The notes under the pieces are model-generated. The model worked only from the letters and a program-made list of their open reading frames with translations. It was not told where the DNA came from and searched no databases. This document shows, one piece after another, positions 25,830 through 35,247 of a DNA stretch of 64,000 bases. Where the stretch lies: NCBI RefSeq assembly GCF_009208105.1, contig NZ_WFKL01000001.1:1240001-1304000 (forward strand). Reading direction: 5' to 3'. The first letter of the stretch is position 1; each line of letters starts with the position of its first letter. The position numbers and the translations under genes are program-made. Source of the DNA: Rouxiella sp. S1S-2 (lineage in GTDB: Bacteria > Pseudomonadota > Gammaproteobacteria > Enterobacterales > Enterobacteriaceae).

Positions 25830-26546
25830 ATGAACTACTCATTAGCTGTACTTGATTGGCATGCAATAGCGCCGGGCGTGAGTACTTCAGAGGCCTGGTG
25901 TCAGTGGGCATCACAGCCTGCCGGAAGTAGGTTTGAAGGTGAGGTTGAAAAAAGCCAGCGCATACCGATGATGTCAGCTCGAAGAATGAGCCCCGTTAGC
26001 CGCTTGGCAGTTGAGGCTGCGCTAGCGCTATTGGAAAAGCATCGAATTGATAGGGCGGTATTTATCAGTCGACACGGTGAGCTTGAGAGAACCTATAAAA
26101 TTCTTCAGGCCTTGGCACAAGAACAACAAGTTTCGCCGACAGACTTTTCAATGTCCGTACACAACACCGCAGCAGGATGGATGACTATTGCTGCGAAAAA
26201 TACGCTTCCCGTGACATCTCTAACGGCGGGAAAAGACAGCTTTCAGCAGGGCATGATTGAAGCGCGTGCCATGCTGTCGGTCGAGGGCGTTGAAAAAGTG
26301 TTGCTGATTGATTTCGACGGTATTGTTCCTGCACCTTATGACGATGCCTGCAGTGAAGATTATTCACCCTACTGCGTTGCGCTTATATTGTCTCTGGGGG
26401 ATCAGTTTACGTGTCAGCGAAATGCTGAAAAACATATTAATTTAATGCCGCAAAGCCTGATTTTTTTACGAAATTTTTTACTGAAAAACGAAGCATTCTG
26501 TATCGGGAACGAGACGGGGCAATGGCAGTGGCAGCGTACAGATTAA
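25830..26546 (+). CDS. apeC: APE chain-length factor-like ketosynthase partner (ApeC)
   Basis: 238 residues, about 60% of a full ketosynthase. The pattern matches the short beta-ketoacyl synthase-like chain-length factors (Ketoacyl-synt_2 type). Where a ketosynthase has its active cysteine this protein has SVHNTAAGW (about 109-117), so it should be catalytically inactive. In characterised APE systems ApeC pairs with the ketosynthase ApeO and sets chain length. First gene of the cluster, 17 nt before apeD. Confidence 0.85.
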   Translation: MNYSLAVLDWHAIAPGVSTSEAWCQWASQPAGSRFEGEVEKSQRIPMMSARRMSPVSRLAVEAALALLEKHRIDRAVFISRHGELERTYKILQALAQEQQVSPTDFSMSVHNTAAGWMTIAAKNTLPVTSLTAGKDSFQQGMIEARAMLSVEGVEKVLLIDFDGIVPAPYDDACSEDYSPYCVALILSLGDQFTCQRNAEKHINLMPQSLIFLRNFLLKNEAFCIGNETGQWQWQRTD

Positions 26547-26563
26547 AAACTGGAAATGATAAA

Positions 26564-27346
26564 ATGCAACGTGCCAACCTGTTAAACCGCCTGTGGCGAT
26601 GGTTTGCGACCGGAATATTTTTTGCATTTTTCGGATTAGGAGGACTGGTACTTTCGCTTATCTGGTTTAACCTATTGCGACTGTTTATACGTGATCCTAA
26701 GCGACTTCATTCTATTACGCTAAACAGTATAAAAAACAGTTTTCGCTTGTTCCTGAATTTATTACGGCTAGTCGGCGTACTGGATTATCGAATAGAAGGG
26801 GCGGAACTTTTTAAGCAGGACAAAGGTTGTCTGGTTGTCGCGAACCATCCCAGTCTGCTCGATTATGTGTTACTCGCCTCTTGTATGCCGCGTTGTGACT
26901 GCATTGTGAAGCAGGCGCTGCTGAAAAACCCTTTTGTGCGCGGCGTCATCAAGTCTGCGGGCTATCTGATTAACACAGAATCTGAAACTCTGCTCAGTGC
27001 TTGTGAAGAACGGCTAAAAGGCGGCGGGACTATTCTTATTTTTCCTGAAGGGACTCGATCTACTTTGGGAAAAGAGATTACTTTACAGCGTGGTGCTGCC
27101 AACATCGCACTGAGAACTGGCTGTGATATTCGCGTGGTTTATATCTCTTGCTATCCGCCAATGCTAACAAAGCAGGGCCGATGGTATAATATTCCACCCT
27201 CTAAGCCTTTGTTTATTATCAAAGTTAAAAGCAAGATTGTGACCCAGGATTTTATTGAAGCAAATGACGCCTCGCCTGCGATGGCAGCAAGACGTCTGAC
27301 TCATCACCTGCGTTCTGAGCTAATGTTGAAAAATAACGAGAAATAA
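26564..27346 (+). CDS. apeD: APE lysophospholipid acyltransferase-like protein (ApeD)
   Basis: 260 residues from ATG 26564, which follows a TGGAAA ribosome site and lies after the apeC stop; an in-frame ATG at 26522 would overlap apeC. A hydrophobic N-terminal anchor (about 14-40) is followed by the PlsC-type motifs NHPSLLD (H95 and D100, the HX4D charge relay) and IFPEGTRS (159-166). It probably moves an acyl group onto or from the polyene lipid at the inner membrane. 3 nt before apeE. Confidence 0.85.
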   Translation: MQRANLLNRLWRWFATGIFFAFFGLGGLVLSLIWFNLLRLFIRDPKRLHSITLNSIKNSFRLFLNLLRLVGVLDYRIEGAELFKQDKGCLVVANHPSLLDYVLLASCMPRCDCIVKQALLKNPFVRGVIKSAGYLINTESETLLSACEERLKGGGTILIFPEGTRSTLGKEITLQRGAANIALRTGCDIRVVYISCYPPMLTKQGRWYNIPPSKPLFIIKVKSKIVTQDFIEANDASPAMAARRLTHHLRSELMLKNNEK

Positions 27347-27349
27347 GTA

Positions 27350-27607
27350 ATGGATCCATTAAGTAACGAAATTAAAGTTCTGATCATCGACACTCTCAAC
27401 CTTGAAGGGATGACGCCAGAAGAGATTGACACTCATGATGCACTTTTTGGTGAAGGTTTAGGTCTCGACTCTATCGACGCACTGGAGTTAGGGCTGGCTT
27501 TAAAAAATAAATATGGCGTTGTGCTTTCTGCAGAAAGCGACGAAATGCGTCAACATTTTTATTCGGTAAAAACTCTCGCCAAGTTTATTACGGAACAAAA
27601 AAAATAG
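27350..27607 (+). CDS. apeE: Acyl carrier protein 1 (ApeE)
   Basis: 85 residues, four-helix ACP. The phosphopantetheine attachment serine is S41 in GLGLDSIDALEL. One of two ACPs that carry the aryl starter and the growing polyene. It needs activation, probably by the PPTase at the end of the cluster. Confidence 0.92.
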   Translation: MDPLSNEIKVLIIDTLNLEGMTPEEIDTHDALFGEGLGLDSIDALELGLALKNKYGVVLSAESDEMRQHFYSVKTLAKFITEQKK

Positions 27608-27643
27608 TTATCTAACAATAACAATGCCTTTTGAGAAGATTTT

Positions 27644-27898
27644 ATGCAAAAGCTTGAGATTTATCAGCAAATTACCGACCTTTTGGTCAAACTATTTGAG
27701 CTTGATGCGAGCGATATCACACCAGAATCGCGACTGTATGAAGACCTTGATCTAGACAGTATCGACGCCGTCGATTTGGTCGTGCATTTGCAGAAAACAA
27801 CCGGCAGAAAGATAAAGCCTGAAATGTTCAAGTCTGTGAAAACGGTTCAGGACGTCGTTGACGCGATCGACGAATTACTCAATTCAGAACAGCAGTAG
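27644..27898 (+). CDS. apeF: Acyl carrier protein 2 (ApeF)
   Basis: 84 residues, attachment serine S39 in DLDLDSIDAVDL. Distinct from ApeE in sequence outside the motif (for example KTTGRKIKPEMFKSVKTV), so the two ACPs probably have separate roles rather than being a recent duplication. Separated from apeE by 36 nt, the largest gap inside the cluster. Confidence 0.92.
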   Translation: MQKLEIYQQITDLLVKLFELDASDITPESRLYEDLDLDSIDAVDLVVHLQKTTGRKIKPEMFKSVKTVQDVVDAIDELLNSEQQ

Positions 27899-27905
27899 CC
27901 GGACG

Positions 27906-28496
27906 ATGGTCGAACGTCGTCAATCTCGCGCTTCACGACTGACTGCCATTTTGCACGCATTGATGGTCGTGACCATCATCATTTATCCTCTTGCCGTGTG
28001 GCTGGGCCTCAAAAGTTGGGGAATTGGCATTCTGGCACCCGTTTTAGTGGGGGTGTTTGTTCTCAGACTGCTGACGTTCCGTGGGAAAATCAGCCAGCTT
28101 ACGGCACTTGGCCGAATCGTGGCGATTGCCGGCGTGATATTTGCCTCCGAAAGCTGGCTGCTGCACGAAACGCAAATGCTGCTTTATTATCCCGTGGCGG
28201 TGAACGGCCTGTTGCTGCTGCTGTTTGGTTATTCACTGATTTCTCCACCGCCTATTGTTGAGCGACTCGCCCGACTCTCTCAGCCCGATTTGCCGCCACA
28301 GGCCGTCAAATACACGCGACGTGTTACGCAGGTCTGGTGTGCCTTCTTCATCATTAACGGCGCCATCGCGCTTTACACCTGCCTGAAAGGTGATATTGCA
28401 CTTTGGACTTTATATAACGGCGGGATCAGTTATCTGCTGATGGGTTTACTAATGGGTATTGAATGGACAGTCAGAAAAACACTCCAGCGCGGTTAG
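27906..28496 (+). CDS. apeG: APE cluster integral membrane protein (ApeG)
   Basis: 196 residues from ATG 27906; the frame continues upstream into apeF but without an ATG. About six hydrophobic segments, for example LHALMVVTIIIYPLAVWLGL, PVAVNGLLLLLFGYSLI and YLLMGLLMGIEW. It belongs to a family of uncharacterised membrane proteins found in APE clusters (COG4648 type, from memory). It overlaps apeH by 34 nt. Confidence 0.78.
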   Translation: MVERRQSRASRLTAILHALMVVTIIIYPLAVWLGLKSWGIGILAPVLVGVFVLRLLTFRGKISQLTALGRIVAIAGVIFASESWLLHETQMLLYYPVAVNGLLLLLFGYSLISPPPIVERLARLSQPDLPPQAVKYTRRVTQVWCAFFIINGAIALYTCLKGDIALWTLYNGGISYLLMGLLMGIEWTVRKTLQRG

Positions 28497-29851
28497 TATT
28501 ACCGATGGAAGAATGGCTGACCCCCATTGCAGGTGAAGATCGCCTGATAGCCTGGAGCCGTACCCAAGAGTGGCGTCAAAGTGACTTTCGCCGCGACGTC
28601 TCTGTGTTGATTACCCAACTGCAGCAGCAATCTCCCTATCGCTGGGCGCTATGCTTCAACGACAGTTACTATTTTGCCGTTGCCCTGCTGGCAGTGCTTT
28701 ACTGCAACAAATTGCCCGTGCTACCGGGACATCAACGGCAGACGCAGCTTGAAGAGCAACAGCCAGAGTTTGATGCTCTGCTGACTGACTGTGCGTTGAA
28801 ACTGCAATGCCCTACGTTAATGCTCCCCGAGGCCATTTTAGTTGACGAACAGGTCGATACCTGCGAGCTGCCCGTATTTCCTCGCGATGCTTCCCTGGTG
28901 TTATTCACTTCGGGTTCAACCGGAAAGCCGCAAAAAACCATTAAAAGCGTGGCCAGTTTGCAGACTGAAAGCCAGTGGCTTGCGCAACGCTGGGGCAAAC
29001 AGCTGCAGGGCGCGCGCTTTGTCGCTACCGTTTCAGCGCAGCATATGTATGGTCTGACGTTCCGCTTTATGCTGCCGTTGGGATTGGGGTTGCCGCTTTA
29101 TTCAAGCAGTCTTGAGGTTCACGAGCAGTTGGTATTTATGGCCAATCAGTTTTCCTTGGCACTGGTCAGCAGTCCAACTTTTCTGCAGCGTTTGGACGAC
29201 CGCCTTAACAAAATTAGCAGCGTGCAGATTTTTTCGGCCGGTGGACCGCTTGCGGCGAAAGAGGCTGCAAGAGTGCATCAACTCTGCGGCGTGTATCCCA
29301 CGGATATTTATGGCACCACTGAAACCAGTATTATCGCCAGTCGTCAGCAGCAGCATGAAGGGACGCCCTGGACGCTGTTCGACGGCGTCAATCTTAGCCT
29401 TGAGCCAGAAAATCGGGTACGCGTCTTTTCAGAATTAATCCTGCACCCAGAAGGCATTGAGCTCAGTGATAATATTGAGCTTGCCGTCAACGGACGTGAG
29501 TTTCATTTACTAGGGCGCAAAGACCGCATTGTTAAAATTGCCGAACAGCGACTGTCTTTAAGCGAAATTGAACACCGCCTATGCCAATTACCCACCATTG
29601 ACGATGCCTGTGTGATCGCTATCGAAAAAAACGGTCGGCCTTACATCGCCGCTGTCGTGGTATTAAGCGCCAGTGCGCGGCAGCAGTGGCAGCAGCAATC
29701 TCACAGCGCCGTCACGCTGGCATTGCGACAGTCTTTACGTCCGTGGTTGGCAGCCGTGGCATTGCCGCGATTTTGGCGATTTCTGCCCGAAATCCCACTT
29801 AACCAACAGGGTAAGCGGGCGTACGCCGAACTAAAGGAACTCTTTTTATGA
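28463..29851 (+). CDS. apeH: Aryl-acid:ACP (AMP-forming) ligase (ApeH)
   Basis: 462 residues, ANL superfamily. The ATP-binding motif is LFTSGSTGKP (147-156), followed by YGTTETS and the hinge LLGRKDRIVKIAEQRLSL. In APE systems ApeH activates 4-hydroxybenzoate and loads it on an ACP as starter unit. The overlap with apeG (34 nt) and apeI (4 nt) shows tight coupling. Confidence 0.88.
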   Translation: MDSQKNTPARLVLPMEEWLTPIAGEDRLIAWSRTQEWRQSDFRRDVSVLITQLQQQSPYRWALCFNDSYYFAVALLAVLYCNKLPVLPGHQRQTQLEEQQPEFDALLTDCALKLQCPTLMLPEAILVDEQVDTCELPVFPRDASLVLFTSGSTGKPQKTIKSVASLQTESQWLAQRWGKQLQGARFVATVSAQHMYGLTFRFMLPLGLGLPLYSSSLEVHEQLVFMANQFSLALVSSPTFLQRLDDRLNKISSVQIFSAGGPLAAKEAARVHQLCGVYPTDIYGTTETSIIASRQQQHEGTPWTLFDGVNLSLEPENRVRVFSELILHPEGIELSDNIELAVNGREFHLLGRKDRIVKIAEQRLSLSEIEHRLCQLPTIDDACVIAIEKNGRPYIAAVVVLSASARQQWQQQSHSAVTLALRQSLRPWLAAVALPRFWRFLPEIPLNQQGKRAYAELKELFL

Positions 29852-30186
29852 TGCAGCCAAAAGTGCTTAATAAACACAATACTGACACCGGCGTCACGCT
29901 CGAACTCATGCTGCCTGCGGAGCTTTTCTGGTTTCAGGGACATTTTCCCGGCCAACCTATTTTACCCGGCGTTACCCAGCTTCACTGGGTTATGGAATAT
30001 GCTCGGCAAGAGCTGGCGCTTGCCGGTGAATTTGCTGGATTTGACGTGCTGAAATTTCAGCAACCGCTACTGCCTGAGCAGCGGGTCACCTTGACACTTC
30101 ACTGGTTGGCAGAAAAAAACAAGCTCACGTTTAATTACCAGGTCGGCGACCGTCAGGCCAGCAGCGGAAAGATAAACCTATGCTGA
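29848..30186 (+). CDS. apeI: Hotdog 3-hydroxyacyl-ACP dehydratase (ApeI)
   Basis: 112 residues, FabZ-like single hotdog. The catalytic histidine is H32 in FQGHFPGQPILPG. In characterised APE systems ApeI forms a heteromeric dehydratase with ApeP. It overlaps apeH by 4 nt and apeJ by 7 nt. Confidence 0.88.
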   Translation: MMQPKVLNKHNTDTGVTLELMLPAELFWFQGHFPGQPILPGVTQLHWVMEYARQELALAGEFAGFDVLKFQQPLLPEQRVTLTLHWLAEKNKLTFNYQVGDRQASSGKINLC

Positions 30187-31901
30187 ACCAGGCTTTTTGC
30201 CCGTGCATCATCATTCCCTGTTTTAACCACGGGGCAATGATGGCCAGCGTTCTGTCGCGACTCGCGCCGTTTGGTCTACCCTGTATCGTGGTGGATGACG
30301 GCAGCGAAAGTAAGACACAAGACCAGCTTAAGCGGCTGGCGCAGCAGTATCCCTGGGTTTCCCTGCAGCGTTTGCCTGAGAATCGCGGCAAGGGTGCGGC
30401 AGTAATGGCGGCGATGAAATATGCGCAACAACAGGGTTATAGCCATGCTCTGCAGGTTGATGCCGATGGGCAGCATCAGTTGGCGGACGTTCCTGCCTTG
30501 CTTAAAGAGGCCGAAGCCTTTCCTGAAAGCCTTATTTCCGGTAAACCGGTATATGACAGTTCCGTACCCAAGTCGCGCTTGTATGGCCGTTATGTCACCC
30601 ATTTTTGGGTCTGGATAGAAACACTCTCGTTTTCATTAAAAGACAGCATGTGTGGTTTTCGCGTCTATCCATTGAGGGCTTCTTTGGCCGTCATGCAGCA
30701 AAACGCTATTGGCGAGCGCATGGATTTCGACACTGAAATCATGGTGCGACTTTACTGGCAGGGGACGCACAGCCGTTTTATCGATACCCGCGTGATTTAC
30801 CCCGTAGACGGGCTTTCGCACTTTGACGCGATCAAAGACAATTTACGCATTTCGTGGATGCACACGCGGCTTTTTTTAGGCATGTTGCCGCGCATTCCCA
30901 AACTTCTGCGTATGAAAAAAAATGCCAGCCCCGATCCCCATTGGTCAAAAACCAGTGAGCGCAGGGGGCTGTGGGGCATTCGACTGATGCTGCGCATTTA
31001 TCACATGCTCGGGCGTCGTGCCTTTCAACTATTGCTCTATCCGGTGATTGGCTATTTTTGGTTGACTGGACGGCGACAGCGCCGCGCTTCTCAAAACTAC
31101 CTCACTCGACTTGCTCAGGTTGCCGAGGCCAGGCATATCGCGCTGCCTTATTCATTAAACAGTTTTCGTCATTTTATGCGTTTCGGCGATGCCATGCTGA
31201 GTAAACTTGCCACCTGGCAAGGCGATACTCTGTTGGGAAGAGACGCCGTGCTGGTCGATAGCGTGCGTTGCGAGGTACAAATTGCCAGCGGCAAGGGCAC
31301 GCTGATTATTGGCTCCCATCTCGGTGACATCGAGTCCTGTCGTGCACTCGGTGAGTTGAATAACAACGTGAAAGTGAACGCCCTGGTGTTTACCCAGCAC
31401 GCTGAAAGATTCAATCAGGTGATGAAAGAGGTCAATCCTCAGGCCAACGTCAATCTTATTCAGGTCACTAACATGGGGCCTGAAGTTGCCATTATGCTGA
31501 AAGAAAAGCTCGATCGCGGCGAATGGGTGGCGATCGTCGGCGATCGCACCTCTGCCAGTGGCTATCATCGGAGTGGTTCACAGCGCCTGATTTATAGCGA
31601 ATTTCTAGGCGCTCCTGCCGCCTTCCCGCAGGGACCCTTTATTCTGGCTGCTGCGCTGCGAGTGCCCGTATTTCTAATGTTTGGCATTGTGCAACAGCAT
31701 AAGCTACATGTGTATTTCGAATCTTTTGCCGACCCGCTGCTGCTGCCCCGCGCGACCCGGCAACAAAGTTTGCAGAATATCGTCGACAGTTATGCACAGC
31801 GGCTTGAGCACTACAGCCTGCTGGCGCCGCATGACTGGTTTAATTTTTATGATTTCTGGCAGCATCCCGAGGATGTGCCAACTGACAGAGAGCCCGAGTG
31901 A
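30180..31901 (+). CDS. apeJ: Two-domain glycosyltransferase/acyltransferase (ApeJ)
   Basis: 573 residues. Residues 1 to about 240 are a family 2 glycosyltransferase (CIIIPCFNHG, VVDDGS, metal-binding D94-A-D96 in QVDADGQH). Residues from about 290 on are a late acyltransferase of the LpxL/HtrB type with HX4E at H380-E385 (SHLGDIESC) and GDRTS further on. It is expected to attach sugar and acyl chain so that the polyene becomes a membrane lipid. The fusion is normal for APE clusters. Confidence 0.86.
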   Translation: MLNQAFCPCIIIPCFNHGAMMASVLSRLAPFGLPCIVVDDGSESKTQDQLKRLAQQYPWVSLQRLPENRGKGAAVMAAMKYAQQQGYSHALQVDADGQHQLADVPALLKEAEAFPESLISGKPVYDSSVPKSRLYGRYVTHFWVWIETLSFSLKDSMCGFRVYPLRASLAVMQQNAIGERMDFDTEIMVRLYWQGTHSRFIDTRVIYPVDGLSHFDAIKDNLRISWMHTRLFLGMLPRIPKLLRMKKNASPDPHWSKTSERRGLWGIRLMLRIYHMLGRRAFQLLLYPVIGYFWLTGRRQRRASQNYLTRLAQVAEARHIALPYSLNSFRHFMRFGDAMLSKLATWQGDTLLGRDAVLVDSVRCEVQIASGKGTLIIGSHLGDIESCRALGELNNNVKVNALVFTQHAERFNQVMKEVNPQANVNLIQVTNMGPEVAIMLKEKLDRGEWVAIVGDRTSASGYHRSGSQRLIYSEFLGAPAAFPQGPFILAAALRVPVFLMFGIVQQHKLHVYFESFADPLLLPRATRQQSLQNIVDSYAQRLEHYSLLAPHDWFNFYDFWQHPEDVPTDREPE

Positions 31902-31902
31902 T

Positions 31903-32346
31903 ATGGCTGAGAAAAAAGATCCGCGTTTATCTGATCCTCGTTTTACGACCCGTATTGAGATAACGGTGCCTTTTCACGACGTCGATTCGATGGGCGTAGT
32001 GTGGCACGGCAACTACTTTCGTTATCTTGAGATTGCTCGCGAGGCGTTGTTAAAACAGTTTGGCTACGGCTACCGCGAAATGGAGGCCTCTGGGTATGTC
32101 TGGCCGATTGTCGACACCCGAGTGAAATACATCGGGCCGGTCACCTTCGAACAGACAATTATCGTACAGGCCGAGGTGCAGGAATTTGAAAATCGCCTGC
32201 GCATTGGCTACCAGATTTTTGATGCCCTCACCGGCAAACGTACCACCCGCGGTTTCACGCTTCAGGTCGCGGTAAGCATTGAAAGTAAAGAGATGTGCTT
32301 TGCCTCACCGGCAGTACTGTTCGAAAAAATGGGAGTCAGCCAATGA
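31903..32346 (+). CDS. apeK: Hotdog acyl thioesterase (ApeK)
   Basis: 147 residues from ATG 31903. The open frame reaches back to 31681 but that part lies inside apeJ. It is a 4-hydroxybenzoyl-CoA thioesterase-type hotdog: FHDVDSMGVVWHGNYFRYLE holds the catalytic aspartate and the NYF..YLE signature. It may release or proofread polyenoyl chains. It begins 2 nt after the apeJ stop and overlaps apeL by 4 nt. Confidence 0.85.
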   Translation: MAEKKDPRLSDPRFTTRIEITVPFHDVDSMGVVWHGNYFRYLEIAREALLKQFGYGYREMEASGYVWPIVDTRVKYIGPVTFEQTIIVQAEVQEFENRLRIGYQIFDALTGKRTTRGFTLQVAVSIESKEMCFASPAVLFEKMGVSQ

Positions 32347-32948
32347 TGCGTTTTCTACTGTTACTTGTGAGTTTGGTCAGCCTGACGGCGCAGGCCGTTA
32401 CGCTTGACGACCTTCAGCTACGGTTCAGCCAACAGCCGATTTTACGCGCCGAATTTAGCCAGCAACGCAGCGTTAGCGGCATGGATCAGAAGCTCAACTC
32501 CAGCGGTAACCTTATTATTTCCCGCAGTGACGGACTGTGGTGGCAGCAGCAGAAGCCTTTCCCCTTAAGCCTGCTGCTCACTGACAGCAAAATGGTGCAG
32601 ACCATGGCCGGACAGGAGCCGCAGGTTGTCACTGCACAAAACAACCCGCAGATGTTTCAATTTAACTCACTGCTGACGGCGCTGTTTCATGCCGACCACC
32701 GCGCACTTGAACAAAACTTTACGCTGGATTTCAGCGATCGCGGGCAGGGCAACTGGACGCTGGTATTAACGCCGAAAACGTCGCCGCTAAATCGCCTGTT
32801 CAAGACGATTACGCTCGACGGTCAAACTTTCCTTAATAATATTGATATCAATGACATGCAGGGCGATAGCACGAAAATTCGCTTCTTTAATCAACGCACA
32901 GAGCCTAAGACCTTAACCGATGCAGAGAAGCAGCATTTTTCTTCCTGA
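32343..32948 (+). CDS. apeL: LolA-like periplasmic lipid carrier (ApeL)
   Basis: About 201 residues. Signal peptide MMRFLLLLVSLVSLTAQA is followed by the LolA-like start TLDDLQLRFSQQPILRAEFSQ. It is proposed to carry the polyene lipid across the periplasm, parallel to LolA for lipoproteins. The start is set by the signal peptide; the in-frame extension to 32295 lies inside apeK. It overlaps apeM by 29 nt. Confidence 0.85.
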   Translation: MMRFLLLLVSLVSLTAQAVTLDDLQLRFSQQPILRAEFSQQRSVSGMDQKLNSSGNLIISRSDGLWWQQQKPFPLSLLLTDSKMVQTMAGQEPQVVTAQNNPQMFQFNSLLTALFHADHRALEQNFTLDFSDRGQGNWTLVLTPKTSPLNRLFKTITLDGQTFLNNIDINDMQGDSTKIRFFNQRTEPKTLTDAEKQHFSS

Positions 32949-35247
32949 GCGCCATCGCCAGCTGGCATTTGGCTGGTTGATAATTTGTTTGGTACTGATA
33001 GCCGCGCTTTTTTGGCTGCTGCCGCGCAGCCAGGTCAATAGCAGCGTATTGGCCCTGTTGCCTAAACAACAGCTGAGCGGCGTACCTGATACGCTTTCAA
33101 GCGCTTTTAGCCAGCGACTCGATCGCCAATTAATGTGGCTGGTAAAGCCGCCTGCGGCCGAGCAAAGTAAAAAGGCGCTCGAAGATTGGCTTACAAATCT
33201 TCGTCAATTATCGTCGCTGCAGCAGGTTGAAGGCCCGATGGACGCTGAGCAGCAGCAGCAGTGGGGGCAGTTTTTCTTTAATCATCGCAACGCGATGCTC
33301 GACGCGGCGACACGGGCACGGTTAACCCACGGCGCGGCGGCACAGTCGCAGTGGATCCTCGGACAAGTGTATTCGGCCTTCGCCGGCGTCAGTGGTAAAG
33401 AGTTGGCGAACGATCCGCTGCTGCTGGTGCGCGCCTCACAGATGGCGCAGCAGCAAAACGGCGCGGGAATGACGCTCGATGATGGCTGGCTGATGGCAAA
33501 GGACGCACAGGGGCAGCGTTGGTATCTGGTCCACGCCGAGCTGCGGGCCTCTTCCTACGACATCACCAGCAGCAAGCAAATAGTGGGTCAGCTTGATGCG
33601 TTGAAAACACAGTTTGAGAGCCGCTGGCCGGGTGCCGAAGTGCTTGAGCGTGGCACCGTTTTTTACAGCAACTACGCCAGCCAGCAGGCCGAACATGATA
33701 TTTCAACCCTGGGAATAGCCTCGATAATCGGCGTGTTTGCGCTGATTTTGCTGATGTTCCGCTCGGTGGTGCCAATGCTGCTCAGTCTGCTGTCGATTTC
33801 GATAGGCGCACTGGCGGGCACGGTGATGACACTGTGGGTATTTGGCGAAATCCACGTGATGACGCTGGTGCTCAGCACCAGTATTGTTGGGATTTCTGCA
33901 GATTATACGCTCTATTTTCTCACCGAACGTCGCGTTCATGGCCAGCATTCAACGCCGCTTGAGAGCCTGAAAAAACTGTTTCCTGCCCTCTCAATGGCAA
34001 TGTTAACCACCGTTTCCGCCTATTTAATGCTGCTGATTGCACCATTTCCCGGCATGCAGCAACTGGCAGTGTTTGCCGCCGCCGGGCTGAGTGCGGCCTG
34101 TATTACCGTGATGTGCTGGTATCCCTATCTGGCAAAACGCCTGCCGGTGGGACCTACCCCTGGTCTGACGCTGATTTTGCGTTGGCTTCACGCATGGCGT
34201 AACAAGCCAGGTCTACGGATTGGCCTGCCGCTTGCGATACTGCTGCTGGCGGCGTTAGGCATCTCTCGTCTGCAGGTAAACGACGACATTGGCCAACTGC
34301 AGGCGCTTCCGGCCGGTTTATTGAAGCAAGAACAAAAAATAGCGGCACTGACCGGCCAGTCGAGCGAACAAAAATGGCTGGTGGTGTATGGCGAAAATCC
34401 CGAGTTGACGCTGCAACGGCTCGAAGCGCTTGAGCCTCGCCTTAGACAGGCGAAAAAAGACGGCATTCTTGGCGGCTATCGACTGCTCGGCCTGCCTTCT
34501 TTGCAGCGGCAGGAGGCAGATTTGGCGTTGTTGGCGCAGCGCGCGCCGCAGGTGGCGAGCAGTTTGCAGCAGGCTGGCCTAAAAGTTAACGTGGCCGACG
34601 TGTCTGCACAGTTTGTTACTCCGCAGATGTGGCAAAAAAGCGTGATAAGTCAGGGATGGCGGCTGCTGTGGCTCTCATTACCTGACGGACGCAGCGCGGC
34701 ACTGGTTCCGGTCAGTGGCGTCAGTGACAGTGCGGCTATGCAAAAGATGGCGCAGTCAATGGCCGGCGTCGGCTGGATCGATCGCAAAACTGAGTTCAGC
34801 AGCCTATTCGAGCAGTATCGAGTGATGCTTTCCTGGCTGCTTGCGCTTGCCGCTGGGGTCATTTCAGCGATTTATCTGTGGCGCTTTCGCTGGCCTCACG
34901 GCGCGATTTGCTGCATTCCAACCTTATTGTCGCTAGCGATGGGCGTTGCCGCACTTGGGCTTAGCGGGCACAGCCTGAATCTGTTTTCACTGCTGGCGCT
35001 AATTTTAGTCTTGGGCATTGGTATCAATTACACCCTGTTCTTCACTAATCCACGGGGAACGCCGACCACCTCAATGTTTGCCATTTTTATGGCGGTGGTC
35101 ACCACGCAGCTTACATTTGGCATGCTGGTGTTCAGTTCGACCCAGGCGATTAGCAGTTTTGGCATTGTGCTGAGTAGCGGAATATTGACCGCTTTTGTCC
35201 TGTCGCCGCTCACGCTTGCGGGCAAAAAAAGAGGGATCAAAAAATGA
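32920..35247 (+). CDS. apeM: MMPL/RND-type lipid exporter (ApeM)
   Basis: 775 residues with the two-fold MMPL layout: one N-terminal membrane segment (about 14-35), a periplasmic domain, a block of five or so segments (about 245-410), a second periplasmic domain, and a second block (about 640-765). VGISADYTLYFLTERR and LGIGINYTLFFTNPRG are the matching mid-membrane proton-relay regions. It is likely to extract the polyene lipid from the inner membrane and pass it to ApeL. Confidence 0.88.
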   Translation: MQRSSIFLPERHRQLAFGWLIICLVLIAALFWLLPRSQVNSSVLALLPKQQLSGVPDTLSSAFSQRLDRQLMWLVKPPAAEQSKKALEDWLTNLRQLSSLQQVEGPMDAEQQQQWGQFFFNHRNAMLDAATRARLTHGAAAQSQWILGQVYSAFAGVSGKELANDPLLLVRASQMAQQQNGAGMTLDDGWLMAKDAQGQRWYLVHAELRASSYDITSSKQIVGQLDALKTQFESRWPGAEVLERGTVFYSNYASQQAEHDISTLGIASIIGVFALILLMFRSVVPMLLSLLSISIGALAGTVMTLWVFGEIHVMTLVLSTSIVGISADYTLYFLTERRVHGQHSTPLESLKKLFPALSMAMLTTVSAYLMLLIAPFPGMQQLAVFAAAGLSAACITVMCWYPYLAKRLPVGPTPGLTLILRWLHAWRNKPGLRIGLPLAILLLAALGISRLQVNDDIGQLQALPAGLLKQEQKIAALTGQSSEQKWLVVYGENPELTLQRLEALEPRLRQAKKDGILGGYRLLGLPSLQRQEADLALLAQRAPQVASSLQQAGLKVNVADVSAQFVTPQMWQKSVISQGWRLLWLSLPDGRSAALVPVSGVSDSAAMQKMAQSMAGVGWIDRKTEFSSLFEQYRVMLSWLLALAAGVISAIYLWRFRWPHGAICCIPTLLSLAMGVAALGLSGHSLNLFSLLALILVLGIGINYTLFFTNPRGTPTTSMFAIFMAVVTTQLTFGMLVFSSTQAISSFGIVLSSGILTAFVLSPLTLAGKKRGIKK

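Noticed and set aside
31681..31902. Longer N-terminus for ApeK
   Set aside because: The extension lies inside apeJ in another frame; the hotdog thioesterase fold begins just after ATG 31903.
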